Source: Timema cristinae (taxonomy: Eukaryota; Arthropoda; Insecta; Phasmatodea; Timematidae). Taken from it: 64,000 nucleotides of DNA. The stretch spans positions 56,221,777 to 56,285,776 of the forward strand of contig JBCFYV010009882.1 in assembly GCA_039000515.1 (NCBI GenBank), read 5' to 3'. A program made the translations under genes and the position numbers. Positions 12,500 to 24,481 of the stretch are shown piece by piece (position 1 is the stretch's first letter; each line of letters begins with the position of its first letter). The notes beneath the pieces were generated by a model. The model saw nothing but the letters and a program-made list of their open reading frames with translations. It was not told where the DNA came from and did not search any database.

Positions 12500-12854
12500 T
12501 TAATACCATAACGTTGTCATAAAAATGTTGTATAGGGCCAGTTTGTGTTATTTTTTCACATTCTAATAACGTCCAGCACTGTAATAAGGGTTGTCTGGAT
12601 CTTCCTCTCATTTATATAGGTCTTCCAGCTTTATTTTCACTAAAGTCTACTTCTGCCTGGTCTTTTTGTCGAGGTCTGAAAAAGCTTTTTTTAGCTGTAT
12701 AAACTTTGTAGTTGAGATTGCCTTATGCTGTTTTAGGCCTTGTTGACTGTCAGATGAATTTGGAGTTTACTATTTAGGTTTTGATAGCCCAATATTATTC
12801 TTTTTCTTGTAACAAACACGACTTGTTACAATTTTCTTCTTGCTAACCATTTTA
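12500..12854 (-). pseudogene. Decayed reading frame of unknown identity
   Basis: Reading down the minus strand from an ATG at 12854, one frame stays open for over 110 codons apart from four stop codons at three places (two of them adjacent). That is unusual for such A+T-rich DNA. It starts with a lysine-rich MVSKKKIVTSRVCYKKK stretch and has a polar, serine/glutamine-rich middle. I do not recognise the family. A relic of a transposon ORF or a processed pseudogene are both possible, and chance is not excluded. Confidence 0.25.
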
Positions 12855-12859
12855 AAATA

Positions 12860-14387
12860 TATTATAAACATTAAATACAACTATAATCTAAAACACATAC
12901 TCCTACAACAATGTTTGCGGAATCACATAACCTCATAAACAAAGTAACATTACAAACAATAACAGCTGAAGTATAGCAGATGTAGGCAAAAGATGAGTTT
13001 ATAACCAGAATAATAAAAATAACAAATGGTAAATACAAAATTACACCAAAAGCTATGGCTTATATGTACTATATAAAAATATAGATACATTATACGTGCG
13101 TCTGAGTGGTACGACTCAAAAATAATATGTTATCATAACATTGCAAACTTGAAGGAAAATATTTTTTTACACGGTTCAAAAACTCATACCTGTCATTTAT
13201 CAAGAAGAGGAGGATTCTCCTACCATATAGGATGCATAAGGAAAAGGAGGAGGGGTTAATGCTTTTGAGGTATAACGTTGATGAGTAGGTTGGATGTAGA
13301 TTAGAAATTTACCGTAGTAGGTTTTATTAGTCTAACGTCACGACGCTGGAAAACTGATGGATGGATTTGGAATAAAAATGTGATGAAAAAGGGGAGTTTT
13401 AGTATTTAATGTATTATCAACATTCCTAACGACAAAATATGAGAATTGACTGCTATGGGTTAAAGTAGTTCTGAGGTAGTAGCAGTGTGAGTTATGGAGG
13501 TAAATAATCTGGTTTTAAATGTCGTAAGACTGGGATCTGCTGGTAGAGGGGTGGTGTATTGATATGCCGAGGGAGTGGGAGGTGATGGGAAGGTGATGGA
13601 TTGGTAAGTGAAGGTGGTTGAGAGGTACAGTGGAGAGTTTGTGTGGCAGCTATCATGCTTGAAAATGAGTTCCAGTGTCACCTATTTTTATCGTCTTTTC
13701 AAATAATACAAAAGGAATTAATTTACATTAATCCAAAATAAGCTATAATAATAATAATAACGCAAGATACAGCTTCTGTATCATAATGTTAAGATTTTTT
13801 AGTTCTATTCCAGGCATAACATACAATAAATTGGTAAGATTTTGGTGACTAATTTCACAGTGACGAATGGCAGTTAACTTGGTGTTTATTTGGATCTAGA
13901 ATTAAGGTTATCTTTATTTCAGGCTAATATATTCCTTTTGTTAGAAAAACACGTTTTAAAATTCCAAGATACAAATATATAAATGTGAGTTTCTGTACAT
14001 TTGTATGTTTGTTTAAAATTAAAGACACACTGAACAAATTTGGATACTATATTTTTTACATTATGTAGCTATTTAAGGCTTAGGCTGGTGATCAAATAAA
14101 TTAAATCAAGTAATTCTATTCTATTTTTGAATTGATAATTCATTATTTTTCTGTTTAACTTGATTACAAAATACGAAGAATAATACTGAATACATTTCAT
14201 TTTTAAATAAAAAGAAAGATATTTGGTTTTGGTACTATGTTTCTTAATCACAGATATTTATAAAGGACAGTTTCATTACTCATGTCTGTTCACTTCTAAC
14301 TAAAGAACTACTTAATAGATCTGAATGCGGTAAATTTTATATTATATAGCATTTTACTGGAAAAAATGTACTTGGCTATTATATGTA
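12860..14387. other. No gene seen; G-rich purine patch and short repeats
   Basis: The segment 13200-13690 is G-rich on the plus strand (repeated GGAGG and GGTAG words), so a Ser/Thr/Pro-rich minus-strand frame (13460-13681) appears. It has no gene-like features. Near 13975-14060 there is a diverged copy of the repeat described at 15290-15640. Confidence 0.5.
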
Positions 14388-15119
14388 CAGTCGACTCTGG
14401 TTATAATGATAATCTACGGACTCAAATATTTTGTTAACTATGTCCGAAGTTCACTAAAACAGATTTTTTTAAATCCGAAAGTAGTGGGTTTGTGACAAAC
14501 AGAATACGAGTTCAAATACAATCGCTCTTTACTGAAATATATTAATTAATCTTTTTAAATCGGTTATATGCTGCTGTTTACTGTTAACTGTTTTAATTAA
14601 TATTTTTTCCAGACTCTTCTCTAGAGTATGAGCTTTTTACACACTTGATTCCACAATAACAATGAATTAAAAAAATTAAACTAAGTAGAAAATATATGTA
14701 TTATTTATTGAGTTTCATATAACCTCTTGAAGAAAGGGATTAGTTAGTGAAAACAATTATAAAATGGCCACAGACTGCCATTTACTGTCCTGTAACTCCG
14801 GTCGTATTTATACAACTCAGAAGACTGTCTTTATTTACTTGCCGCAGATAAATGTATTACAATTTAAGCCAGGTCAACGAGTACCTTGACTGTTTAAGCT
14901 CATCCCTCCTCCTCCACATTCCGTACGTTGGTCAAGCTTTGTGCTACTTAAACAAGAAATCAATTAGGGAATCAGTGTCTTTATAATTAAATTTTTTTTG
15001 AAAGTTTCAATTTTTCTCATAAACGAATTTTTTTAACACACATTGAAATGTATGTGTGTTGAGACCAATGAATTAGGTTCACTCTAACCCCGAATGTTCA
15101 CTAAAACCAGAGTTGACCA
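14388..15119. mobile_element. pogo/Tigger-like (Tc1/mariner superfamily) non-autonomous element
   Basis: The left end reads CAGTCGACTCTGGTTATAA. The right end on the minus strand reads TGGTCAACTCTGGTTTTAG. The two align over about 22 bases and are flanked by TA on both sides (14386-14387 and 15120-15121), the expected target duplication. CAGTCGACTC ends are typical of pogo/Tigger elements. About 730 bp lies between the ends and no transposase frame is seen. A second GTTCACTAAAAC word near the left end (about 14450) repeats the right subterminal sequence. Confidence 0.65.
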
Positions 15120-15289
15120 TATAAATAATAGCTTCTGAACTTATGTATTCTTAACAATGACTGGGGAACTTCACCATATATTTATATGAGCTTTTTTTTT
15201 TATTAAATCTACAATATTATTGGAAGGTTACTAAGCTATCCTTCAGCGGGTTATTTCCTTTAAAAGTTAGCCAGTTAAGTTAGAACTAA

Positions 15290-15640
15290 TGATTGGTTTT
15301 TTTTCAAATATAAAAAAGAGTTTCTGTAACTTTCTATAATTATTTATAGCTAGAAAACCACTTAATCGATTCAGATGATTTTTATAAAGATAATATTTAG
15401 AAGAGCTCTGAGGTTTTGATCGATGAGCGATATTCTTAGTGAGCAGATAGGTGATGTTAAAACACATTTATTTGATGTTTTCAAATATAAAGAGAGTGTC
15501 TGTACTTGTGTATGCACATGTATATTTGGAGGATTAATAAATCAATTATGCAATGTAGATTTTTTTGAGGAAATATTTAAGCCATTTAACAACATGAGCT
15601 GAGCAGTGACGTTAAAATAAATACAATTTATGGTCAGTGA
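15290..15640 (+). repeat. Dispersed repeat, two head-to-tail diverged copies
   Basis: TTTTCAAATATAAAaaGAG.gTCTGTA occurs at about 15302 and 15478, followed in both by a stretch containing AAtcgATT and an AttTTTaTgAgg-like core. A related start (ATATATAAATGTGAGTTTCT) lies at about 13974, and one after the (TA)n array at 26689. The structure resembles short non-autonomous repeats common in arthropod genomes, but the class is unresolved. Confidence 0.35.
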
Positions 15641-16909
15641 CATATTGATTACTAAGGTTTATATTCAGATTAGAGGATAAAATTATTTCTTTGAACAGCA
15701 ATAAATATAGGGTAATGTTCAAAATCTTTCATTGATTTTAACTTGCATTTGCATCTATTCAGACAAACAGATGATTTCGCCCATTAATAGGCAGCTGGAA
15801 CTCCAGAGATAACAGAAAATAATCAAATAAAAAATTAGAATGAATGTAAATTTGTATGTAAATGCTGTAACTATAAGAGCAAGTGACATAATTAAGTAGT
15901 ACTTCAGGAAATCTAAAAAGACGCACCTCAAAAATTTATATTTATATTTTCATTTTATGTAGTCTGAGCTTAATTCCTTGGACGGCTTCGCCAGTCCCAC
16001 AAGTAGCTCCAAAACAAAACAAAAATATGATGATGATATTTTTTATGAATATCTTAGGAAACATGATGGTTGGAATCCTAAGCATTTCATTTTACTCTAT
16101 CTAAACTAACGTATTAGACCACTCTATCATTGAATTGATTATTTCATATACCATAAAACATAGGAGGCGGAAATTTTATATGGTTTTGTTTATTTGTGGA
16201 AAACTAAGGGAATAAACATCAGGCCTACCTTTTATATTACAAATTTGACGCCTTAATATCAGTGATCAGTAGTATGAGGTGGATTCAAAACCAAGAAACA
16301 GAATCTTATACTTTGTATTTTAACTAAATGAAAATTCAGGATGTTTATTTTGAAAAATTAATATATTTCTCGATGCCATAATTTCTATGATTTAGACTGA
16401 CCAATAGTATGTGTAGGCCTGACTTTAAAACTCATAAACCGAAAAAGGTATAACTTAACATAATTATTTTGATTAGGAAAATCTTTAGGGTGTGCACCTA
16501 GCCCATCTTTGAAAAATTAACCCTATCTATAGCCTTAAACCCTCAACATCGTGATCACCAATTAGGATAAATAAAAAGCAAGTTAATAAAAAGCGGAAAC
16601 ATGCCATGGGCTAGCGTAATCTGGCTAAAATAAGTTATGTGTTTTGTTTTTTTAAATTGCGAGCCTGATGACCTAAGGTAAGCCCCATAGTATTCGTGTG
16701 AATAAATCCTAAATAAAGGTTCATAAAACTTATAAACTTAGTTTATTTGTTAGGTATATAAGAAGAAGAACCCTTCAGGGATTGTATTTTTAATGTGTTA
16801 ATTACTGCAATCCTGGTGAATTATACTGCGTGAAAACCAGTGCTGTTAACTAACAACAAAAATAATAGAGAGATGGAGCTTTAAATAATCACTTATGAAA
16901 ACATGAGAG

Positions 16910-16912
<3 letters not shown>
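15641..16912. other. A+T-rich DNA, nothing recognised
   Basis: No open frame with recognisable motif, no tRNA-like element and no tandem repeat was seen on either strand. Confidence 0.5.

Positions 16913-16956
<44 letters not shown>
16913..16956. repeat. (TA)n microsatellite, 44 bp
   Basis: Pure AT dinucleotide run. It creates the Tyr-Ile-repeat frame on the minus strand at 16846-17052, which should not be read as a gene. Confidence 0.98.
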
Positions 16957-16959
<3 letters not shown>

Positions 16960-17908
16960 ACGTTTAAACATAATACGAGTCAAAAGACTTAAATCACGTG
17001 GATACCGTCTAATGATTTTAAAATGATATTCAATATTTATTACTATTAGCATATGCTATATAATATAGTAGAAATATGTTTTCTATATAAATATTTCATT
17101 AAGGGAAAATTACAAACTCTAGAAATATAGATTTCACAAAAGAATTAACTTCACCCTTACAACTCCTGGAACTTACAACTAGTCACAAATATATTAAGAT
17201 TTAAACAGAACGAGAGGTTAAGATCATATTTAAATCCTAATCCTCCCTTGGGTTTCATCTTCGATAGTAATTCTAATGAATTTACGTACAGTAGTTACCT
17301 TGATCAAGTGCGATGTGAAATAAATGCTTGGTGCTGGCCCTCTATTCCCTAGTTCTAATGAACATCACTGGTAGCAGCACCAGCAGTCATTATTGCATAC
17401 ATTACCAATGGACACCTACTCCCAAAGGACAGGTGAACTGGCAACCTTACCCCTTAGCACGCGGGAGAGACAGTAATGTAAAATCGAGGAGAGGTTCGGT
17501 ACGTTATTTCGTAGAACAAGCGACCAACTGATAAAGATTTTAGGCATTCCTATAGGCACGGGGTTCTCAACACGTGTCTAGCAGGGGCTTGCAAATTGTT
17601 CTAAAATAGCTCGTTTTTTTTAATACTAAAATAGAGAAAGACTAAAATGTATTTTTTTTCTTCATAATATCTTACTAACACTCCTGGAATAAGAATATTA
17701 TTTACATTAAGTGGCTAGTGCTAATATCAATAGAATTCAGAAAAATATGTTTGTACTTAGGTGGAGGGCGTGCAGAATTTGTACCTAAACCTCCCAGTCA
17801 CTTGAAAAACAAACTAGATGAGACTGGCATTTAGTCCTTGGCTCAATCGATGCATTTTAAATAAGATAGAGATGATTAAATAATTATGTTTTCACAAACA
17901 TTAAGTTC

Positions 17909-17913
<5 letters not shown>

Positions 17914-17965
<52 letters not shown>
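17914..17965. repeat. (TA)n microsatellite, 52 bp
   Basis: Pure AT dinucleotide run, the longest in the window and self-complementary, so able to form a cruciform. Confidence 0.98.
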
Positions 17966-17966
<1 letters not shown>

Positions 17967-18289
17967 CTAGTGGGTCGTTGTAGCGATGGCTGCAGATTAT
18001 TGCACTAAAATGTATTTTAAAAAGCCCTCACTCCCATTTTAGTTAAAAGTTTACTTGTCAAATGCTATAAAATTTTCTTTGATAGATAGTTTTAGTGTAT
18101 ATTTTGAATAAAAATGTATGTTTCCCCCCTTAAAACCCAATGATAACTTTAAAATGACCCTCTCCCAGATTTCTTGATATATATTCGTTGCACCAAACCA
18201 AAGTAACAATTATTGAGCGGATATAATTTTTAAAACAGAGTCAAATATTTTATTTACCAATATACAGCTATAAAAAGATCATGGTTTCC

Positions 18290-18469
18290 ATGGTGGTGTA
18301 GACAAAGAATGATTGTACAGATGAACCACTGCCCACACTGCCCACACAGAAGGAGAAGATAGAAAATTGGATAGGAATATTGGGTTTTAATTTTAAAATG
18401 AGTATTCGTTTGTCAAATTCTGTTTTGGCATTTCCTCGTAATTTATATTACTGAAAACAGGCCTATAAA

Positions 18470-18480
<11 letters not shown>
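18290..18480 (+). repeat. Dispersed repeat, copy 1 (pair with 20205-20430)
   Basis: Shares with 20205-20430, in the same order: ACAGCTAT near the start, a gTtTCCATGGT block, AAAATGAGT.gTCGTTTGTCAA and a TTTCCTCGTAATTT.TATTACT block, then a TATATA-rich end. The similarity is clear but broken by indels. It ends directly in the (TA)n array at 18473-18512. The open frame in the second copy (20213-20434) has no known motif and is not intact here. Confidence 0.6.

Positions 18481-18512
<32 letters not shown>
18473..18512. repeat. (TA)n microsatellite, about 40 bp
   Basis: Pure AT run placed exactly at the end of the dispersed repeat at 18290-18480. It may be that repeat's expanded tail. Confidence 0.97.
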
Positions 18513-18515
<3 letters not shown>

Positions 18516-18536
18516 GATATATTATGATAGAGTGAT

Positions 18537-19550
18537 AAAATGTGATGGTGAAAATGAGAGTTTAAGTGTTTGAGTGTGTGATTGTGTAAGTGTGTGTGTG
18601 AGTGTGAAAATGAGAGAGTGAGTGTGAGGAAGAATTAGTGTGAGAAAGTGCACGTAAGAGAGTGAGAATGAGCAACTGAGAGAGATCGAGCGAGAGTTAG
18701 CGATTGATAGTGAGAGAATATGTATGTGATAGAGAAAGAAATACTGAGAGAAGAGAAAAATAGTGTATGTGAAGGAGAGAATGTTTGTGAGAGAAAGTGT
18801 GTGAGAGAGAAAGTGAAAGAGAGTGTTTGAGAGAAAGATAATATGTTTGGGAGAATGCGTAATAAAGTGTGTCAGATAAAGTTTGTGAGAAAGAGAGAGT
18901 GTAAAATTTTGGGGGTGATATTGTGTGAAAAGGAGATAAAATATGAGGGCGTGTGTGAGAGAGTTTGAGAGAGAACGTTATAAAGGCATAGATTAGTTTA
19001 GAGCGAGAAAATTAGATTAAGATAAAGTTAGGGGAAATAGTTTAAGAGAGAGAGAGAGTGTTTGAGAGATAGAGTTAGAGAGAAATTGAGAAAGTAAGCT
19101 TGAGAGAGAGAGAGAGAGTGGATTTGAGAGACAGTAGGTTTGAGACAGAGTCAGTTTGATATATAGAGAGTTTGATATATAGAGAGTGAGATTGAGAAAG
19201 CTAGGGATAGTAAGATTTAGATGAGAAAGTGTTTGAGAGATAGTTTGCGATAGAGGTAATTTGAGAGAGAGAGAGAGATTGAGAGAGAGTTTGAGAAAGA
19301 GAGCGTTTTAGACAGAGCTTAAGAGAAAGAGAGAGTATAGTAAAGATAATAATATGAGAGAAATTGTGAGATACAAAGTTTATTTGAGGGGGGAGAGTGT
19401 GTGAGAGAGAAATAAATTGTGAGAGAAAGAATAAGAAAAATATTATATCATAGAGAGAGAGTTTATACTGTGTGTGAAGGGAAGGGAGAGAGAGTGAGAG
19501 ATTGTGTGAGAGCGTGAGAGAGTCTGATAGAGAGAGAGATAATGTGAAAC
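18537..19550. repeat. 1-kb purine-rich GAGA/GTGA low-complexity tract
   Basis: For about one kilobase the plus strand is dominated by GAGAGA, GTGTGAGAG and GAGAAAG words with very few cytosines. This is far beyond normal strand asymmetry. Pure GA runs occur at 19049-19058, 19107-19118 and 19266-19277. The mirror-like purine stretches could adopt triplex DNA. No transcription unit is visible in it. Confidence 0.95.
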
Positions 19551-20204
19551 TATAGATGTGGTACTCAAATATTACGGCACTTTGAAATATAATTCCTTCA
19601 AATTTATCAACATGGAAACATGACTGAACTTACTGTATTTGTAAGAATGATAAAAGATTGAAGGGAAATACAAAACATTACTTTTAAATATAATATCCTG
19701 AAAACTAAGCGGTAAAATGAAAACATAGGTTAACTTATGTATTTATATTGTGTTACTATTTGCTAAAATGATAATCAAAACCCTTTATTTGGAAAAAATG
19801 AACACCAAAACTCATACTTATATAGTTAAAATGTCTATTTTTAACATTATTCAAGATCACTTTATTGTTTTTGAGCAAATAAATTATAAGACATACTAAA
19901 ACATATTTAAACATAATTTTATCATGCACGAAACATAACATATAGAATATTTTCATGAATACAACAACATAACTTTTTAATTTTCGGATTATACTCAATA
20001 TTATTGATTTTAATGCGAACTAACGATAGCAACATTCCAATAAAAATTAAATGATTCCCCAGTTTAGTCTTCTCAATTTAGATGTGATATGATCAGCATT
20101 AAAAAAGAACTATTCATCCAAAGAGAAAATTGTGATTTGTTCGGACCAATAAATAAATATCGAGTTATTTTTTTTAGCCAAAGAGATATATTTTATTTGT
20201 AGAT

Positions 20205-20430
20205 CTACAGCTATGCTACAAATAACGGTGTCCATGGTTATTAAACAAAGAATAAAAAAATTGGGAATGTTCTGTGAAAATCGAGTTTTCGTGGAAAAAA
20301 ACTTTCTTTCCCGAAATCCTGGTCTCCTAGCTGTTAAAATGAGTGGTCGTTTGTCAAGATATGTTGTATTTCCTCGTAATTTCTATTACTTAAAAAGGGC
20401 TTATCAAATTATATATAAGGATACTCTAAG
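20205..20430 (+). repeat. Dispersed repeat, copy 2 (pair with 18290-18480)
   Basis: See copy 1 for the shared blocks. Here an ATG-initiated frame of 73 codons (20213-20434) is open but has no recognisable domain and is not conserved in the other copy. Confidence 0.6.
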
Positions 20431-20537
20431 GTAGTAAAGATGAAGAAGGTAAGATTAAGAGTAAAAACATTTTCTTTGAGGAAGTTTGAGAATACATTTA
20501 GCAAAATTGCGATTGGAATATCCATTAGGGTTTTGTA

Positions 20538-20710
20538 CTTTTATCTGCCTATCACAGGAAAACCAGACTAGACAAGCTTTGGCTCTCAGAAGCGGTTAAA
20601 ACTAGATTATCCCTACATGTCCATCACTGGAAAACCAGGCTAGATGAGCTTATCCACCGAGGCTTGGACAATGGAGTAAGCTTATCTGGCCGTTCCTGGC
20701 AAACCAGGTT
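20538..20710 (+). repeat. 72-bp tandem family, block 1 (about 2.5 units)
   Basis: Units run CTTATCTGGCCGT-cACTGGaAAACCAGGcTAGAcaAGCTTgGCc-like. Unit starts lie near 20538, 20609 and 20681. Divergence between units is high, so the array is old. The same unit recurs at 21545-21845 and 24482-24560. Confidence 0.75.
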
Positions 20711-21284
20711 AGAATAGGGTGGAATAATTTGAGGTTTTCCCGAATCAGTTGCGCCTGCAACAGTTGCAGCTACGCACTATTTTAATAAACTGATGCGATG
20801 CAACAGTTAGTATTAGGCTGGCAGTAGCACTCGACTGTGTTGTCACCTGTTTTAGGTTTTAACAAATGTGCTCTTCTGCAATAGAATGCATTTCGTAGAT
20901 AATGTTGTAAAACAGAAGCAATTTTAAAAATCTTTCCTTCTAAAATAATAAAACCAAACCATTTTAGTACATAATTTACATTTAAAATTAACTAATCAAC
21001 GTTACTTTTTATACTTCAGAATATAATATATTCTGTTCTAATTTATTTAACCATGTGATATTGTAACTTTTTTTTAAGAAAGTCATTAAAAGAAGTTTAA
21101 GATAAAAATGAAATCACAAATTAATTCTGCAACAGTATAAATGACCATAGGACTGTTTTTGTGACGCACTGAACTCATTGGAATTAAAACTGAAGGCTAA
21201 ATCTATCTAAACACTAATCAATAAATCAACTAAACAGTAAACAGTTACTATATCAACTAAAGTCTATATCTAATCACGTTGAAG

Positions 21285-21338
21285 CCGTATAACCCGAACG
21301 GTTAGTAGAACGCGGTGCTAAATAAATAAATAAAAAAT
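21285..21338 (+). mobile_element. Very short 3' fragment of SINE family A with target duplication
   Basis: Only the last part of the SINE is present (TATAACCCGAACGG.TAGTA.aACGCGGTGCTAA plus a TAAA-rich tail). It is flanked by AATCACGTTGAAG (21272-21284) and AATTACGTTGAAG (21339-21351), 12 of 13 bases identical. The duplications show that this is a real, extremely truncated insertion and not the leftover of a deletion. Confidence 0.85.
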
Positions 21339-21544
21339 AATTACGTTGAAGACAAAACACATTCCAACAATAATCATCATCAGTGGTGAGTGACTAATGC
21401 GACAGGTTGAAACACGAAATAAATTTTAACGCTGTTAATTGCTTAATTCACAGAGTAACACTGCTATTGGCTGCGTGCATGCTGTTGCAACATCCTTCGC
21501 TTTGCATCAGTTTTGGTAGTGAAATTGTTGCAAAGAAACTGATT

Positions 21545-21845
21545 CGGTTACTTATTTCCATCCCTAGGTTAGATGAGATTGGCCATTTAGGCGGGTTGGA
21601 CACTAGAGTACACTTACTTGGCTGTCACTGACAAAACAGGCTGGTAAAGCCTGGCTACATAGCTAGTTTGGAGACTAATATACCCTTATCTGGCCGTCAC
21701 TAGTAAATGAGGATATACGATCTTGGCCACTTATGTGGACTAGACAGTAGAGTACACTTACCTGGCCATCTCTGCAAAACCAGACCAGACAAGCTTGGCC
21801 AATTAGGCATTTTGGGCACTAGGATACACTTACCCGGCTCCCGGT
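21545..21845 (+). repeat. 72-bp tandem family, block 2 (about 4 units)
   Basis: The phase marker CTTA(C/T)(C/T)TGGC starts at 21613, 21684, 21757 and 21829, giving spacings of 71, 73 and 72 bp. Units carry the words AAAACCAG, GACAAGCTTGGCC and GGACACTAGAGTACAC. Degree of divergence is similar to block 1. Confidence 0.85.
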
Positions 21846-21849
21846 AAGA

Positions 21850-23100
21850 ATGTTGTAGTTATTTTACGTACGTAGCATAAACATAGTAACAACAAAATAA
21901 TGTATGCATAAAGTGTACTGATGTTCAAAATATTTTTGACAGTACGGGTGACTGAATATAGACACTTTTAGACCACGACAAGATTTCTCTTACTGATGTG
22001 AGCCAGTTGGGCGTAAGTGATCAGATTGAATTGACTTGGAATGAGAAAACACCAGTTTGAAATTAGAACAGTGATCAGATTACCAACTAAGCGGTTTTTA
22101 AATACTTCAAGATGGGCATGTGATAATGGTTCCACACCACTTACTCGATGAGTATTTTGTACAATATATTCTTCTCCCTGAGAGAACTTAACAACTGGAC
22201 AGGATACATGTTAATATATACTTCTTGATGAAAATTGTTTTAATGTTGACTGATATATTTGCTGTTGATGATGTAAGCTAATTATTCCATCTTTAAACTT
22301 TCTTTGTATATGGTTTGCTCCTTGGTGAGGGGCAGGGAATGATATATTTCTCCACCCCCAGAATGACCAATAAACACGTGGAGTCACCCAAACAAGCAGT
22401 AATGCATGCAAGCATAACAGAGCTAAGTGAGCCACACCTCAGAAAACCGACCGACGAGGCACGGATTAAGTTAAAGACATGCCTTGACCAAAAATACTAG
22501 CTGACGTAAGGAAATTAATTTAATGGTTTTCGGTACTCGTCCAGTATCCAGCTTCTTTGAGCTTAAAGGATAATATATTATCATCTATATAGGATGAAAG
22601 ATATTTCTCAAATATGGTGAAATAAAATATTTGAATATTAATTTGTTCAAAAATAATATTTTCAGGAGCATTATTTAAATACTTTGTTGTTTGTTTTACT
22701 CTTAAATTTGTGTAATTTATCATTTTCAAATATATTTACATTCTATCTTATTCCTATATAAACACCTTGGAGGCTAACCAAGAAACAAGAATTCACAATA
22801 GTCGTAAAAGATATTCAAAAATTGTAAAGGTTTTTTAAGGCCTATAAATTAAATTAAACGTTTCTACTTAAGATATATTTTATTTATTTGAGTAAATATT
22901 ATTAAAAGTTATAGACTCAGAAAATATTTTACTCGACTATTTCCTTCATCGGACATTAACTGAGTGAATTGTACGTCTGGAACCTAATATGGTATTCCCT
23001 ATGTCGATTTACACCGGGTCTCTTCAAAAATTTTACGATGTGAATAATCCTATGTAATTTGGTAATAAAGTTTTACGTCACGTCTTACTTTTCGTTCACT
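21850..23100. other. No gene seen
   Basis: Open frames at 22211-22435 (minus), 22315-22500 (plus) and 22520-22729 (minus) overlap or abut one another and have no recognisable motif. Nothing else is supported. Confidence 0.5.
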
Positions 23101-23104
23101 TTAT

Positions 23105-23265
23105 TTAATTACGCTAATGTGTAGATGGTTGTGAAAGCATGCCTCCCTTGCGTAGAGGTAGACTAGAAAACTATCTTCTGTACACCTAACTGTGATTTGA
23201 ATACAAATCTCTCTAACATCAGCGAAACGACTCGGACCATATGATCAGTGAAGCATGATATCTTG
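23105..23265 (-). mobile_element. SINE family B copy (diverged)
   Basis: On the minus strand the order is CATATGGTCCGAGTCGTTTC (tRNA-like head), a B-box-like TTTGTATTCAAATC, GTGTACAGAAGATAG, CTACCTCTACGCAAGGGAGG and ACACATTAGCGTAA. This is the order seen in the family B copies at 48511 and 52707. The tail is lost. Confidence 0.6.
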
Positions 23266-23284
23266 GATCCTGATAATACCTAAA

Positions 23285-24260
23285 GCTATTGTCTTATTTC
23301 AGTGGTTGATGACCCTGAAACCACCTCTAGTGTTTACAAAAGTTACCTTATTTCACAGGCAATTGACCCTGATACAACCCACAATCATTTTCTTAATCAA
23401 GGTGTTGCTATAGCCTGATAAAACCTACAAACATGAACTTATTTTACTAAATTTGTAACCTGATACAACCTAAAATATTTATCTCTTTCGATTGTTGTTA
23501 ACCCTCATACAACCTACCATATTTATCTCGTTCAATGGTTGTTGACCCTGATACAACCTACAAACATGAACTTATTTTACTAGATTTGTAACCTGATACA
23601 ACCTACCATATTTATCTCTTTCGATGGTTGTTGACCCTGATACAACCTACAATATTTATCAATTTCGATGGTTATTGACCCTGATACAACCTACCATATT
23701 TATCTCTTTCAATGGTTGTTGACCCTGATACAACCTACAAACATGAACTTATTTTACTAGATTTGTAACCTGATACAACCTACCTTATTTATCTCTTTCG
23801 ATGGTTGTTGACCCTGAGACAACCTACCATATTTATCTCTTTCAATGGTTGTTGACCCTGATACAACCTACAAACATGAACTTATTTTACTAGATTTGTA
23901 ACCTGATACAACCTACCATATTTATCTCTTTCGATGGTTGTTGACCCTGATACAACCTACAATATTTATCAATTTCGATGGTTATTGACTCTGATACAAC
24001 CTACCATAATTATCTCTTTCAATGATTTTTGACCCTGATACAACCTACAAACATGATCTTATTTTAAAAGTTTTGTAACATGATATAACCTACAATATTT
24101 ATCTTTTTAAATGGTTGTTGACCCTGATACAACCTACAGTTATTGTCTTATTTTGGCTGCTGTTGATCGTGATTCAACTACAATCATTGTTCCTATTTAT
24201 TGTTTACTGACCTTGTTACAGCCTACATAGTATTATTTAAGTGGTGGTTGACCCTGAGGA
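23285..24260 (+). repeat. 44-bp minisatellite with 310-bp higher-order organisation
   Basis: About 20 monomers of 44-45 bp end in GACCCTGATACAACCTAC. Type A carries TTTATCTCTTTCGATGGTTG and type B carries AAACATGAACTTATTTTACT. B monomers start at 23429, 23562, 23739, 23872 and 24049, with intervals of exactly 133, 177, 133 and 177 bp. The repeating super-unit is therefore seven monomers (AAB plus AA'AB), present about twice. Outer monomers (23285-23420 and 24110-24260) are more diverged, as expected at array edges. Confidence 0.95.
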
Positions 24261-24481
24261 GCCAAACAAAGAACTTGTCAATAGTTACCTATACATTTAA
24301 ATTGAAATTGTGAATCTAGCACACAACCGTTCATATCTGTATAAACATCAGTAATAAAATGTAATATACTTATAAATGTTTTAGGCCTATAGCAGTTTAC
24401 GGTTACTATTAAAAAGATTAGAAAGTTATTTTATTGAATTTATTTTAAATTCTACACCAAGAAGAAAATTAAAAACTTTTG

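Noticed and set aside
13460..13681. Ser/Thr/Pro-rich minus-strand frame
   Set aside because: It is the antisense of a G/A-rich low-complexity patch and has no gene-like features.
16846..17052. Tyr-Ile-repeat open frame (also at 27917-28135 and 43798-44028)
   Set aside because: The repeat residues are translated (TA)n microsatellites and there is no other protein-like sequence.
23285..24260. CRISPR array
   Set aside because: The repeats are head-to-tail monomers of a eukaryotic minisatellite without unique spacers.
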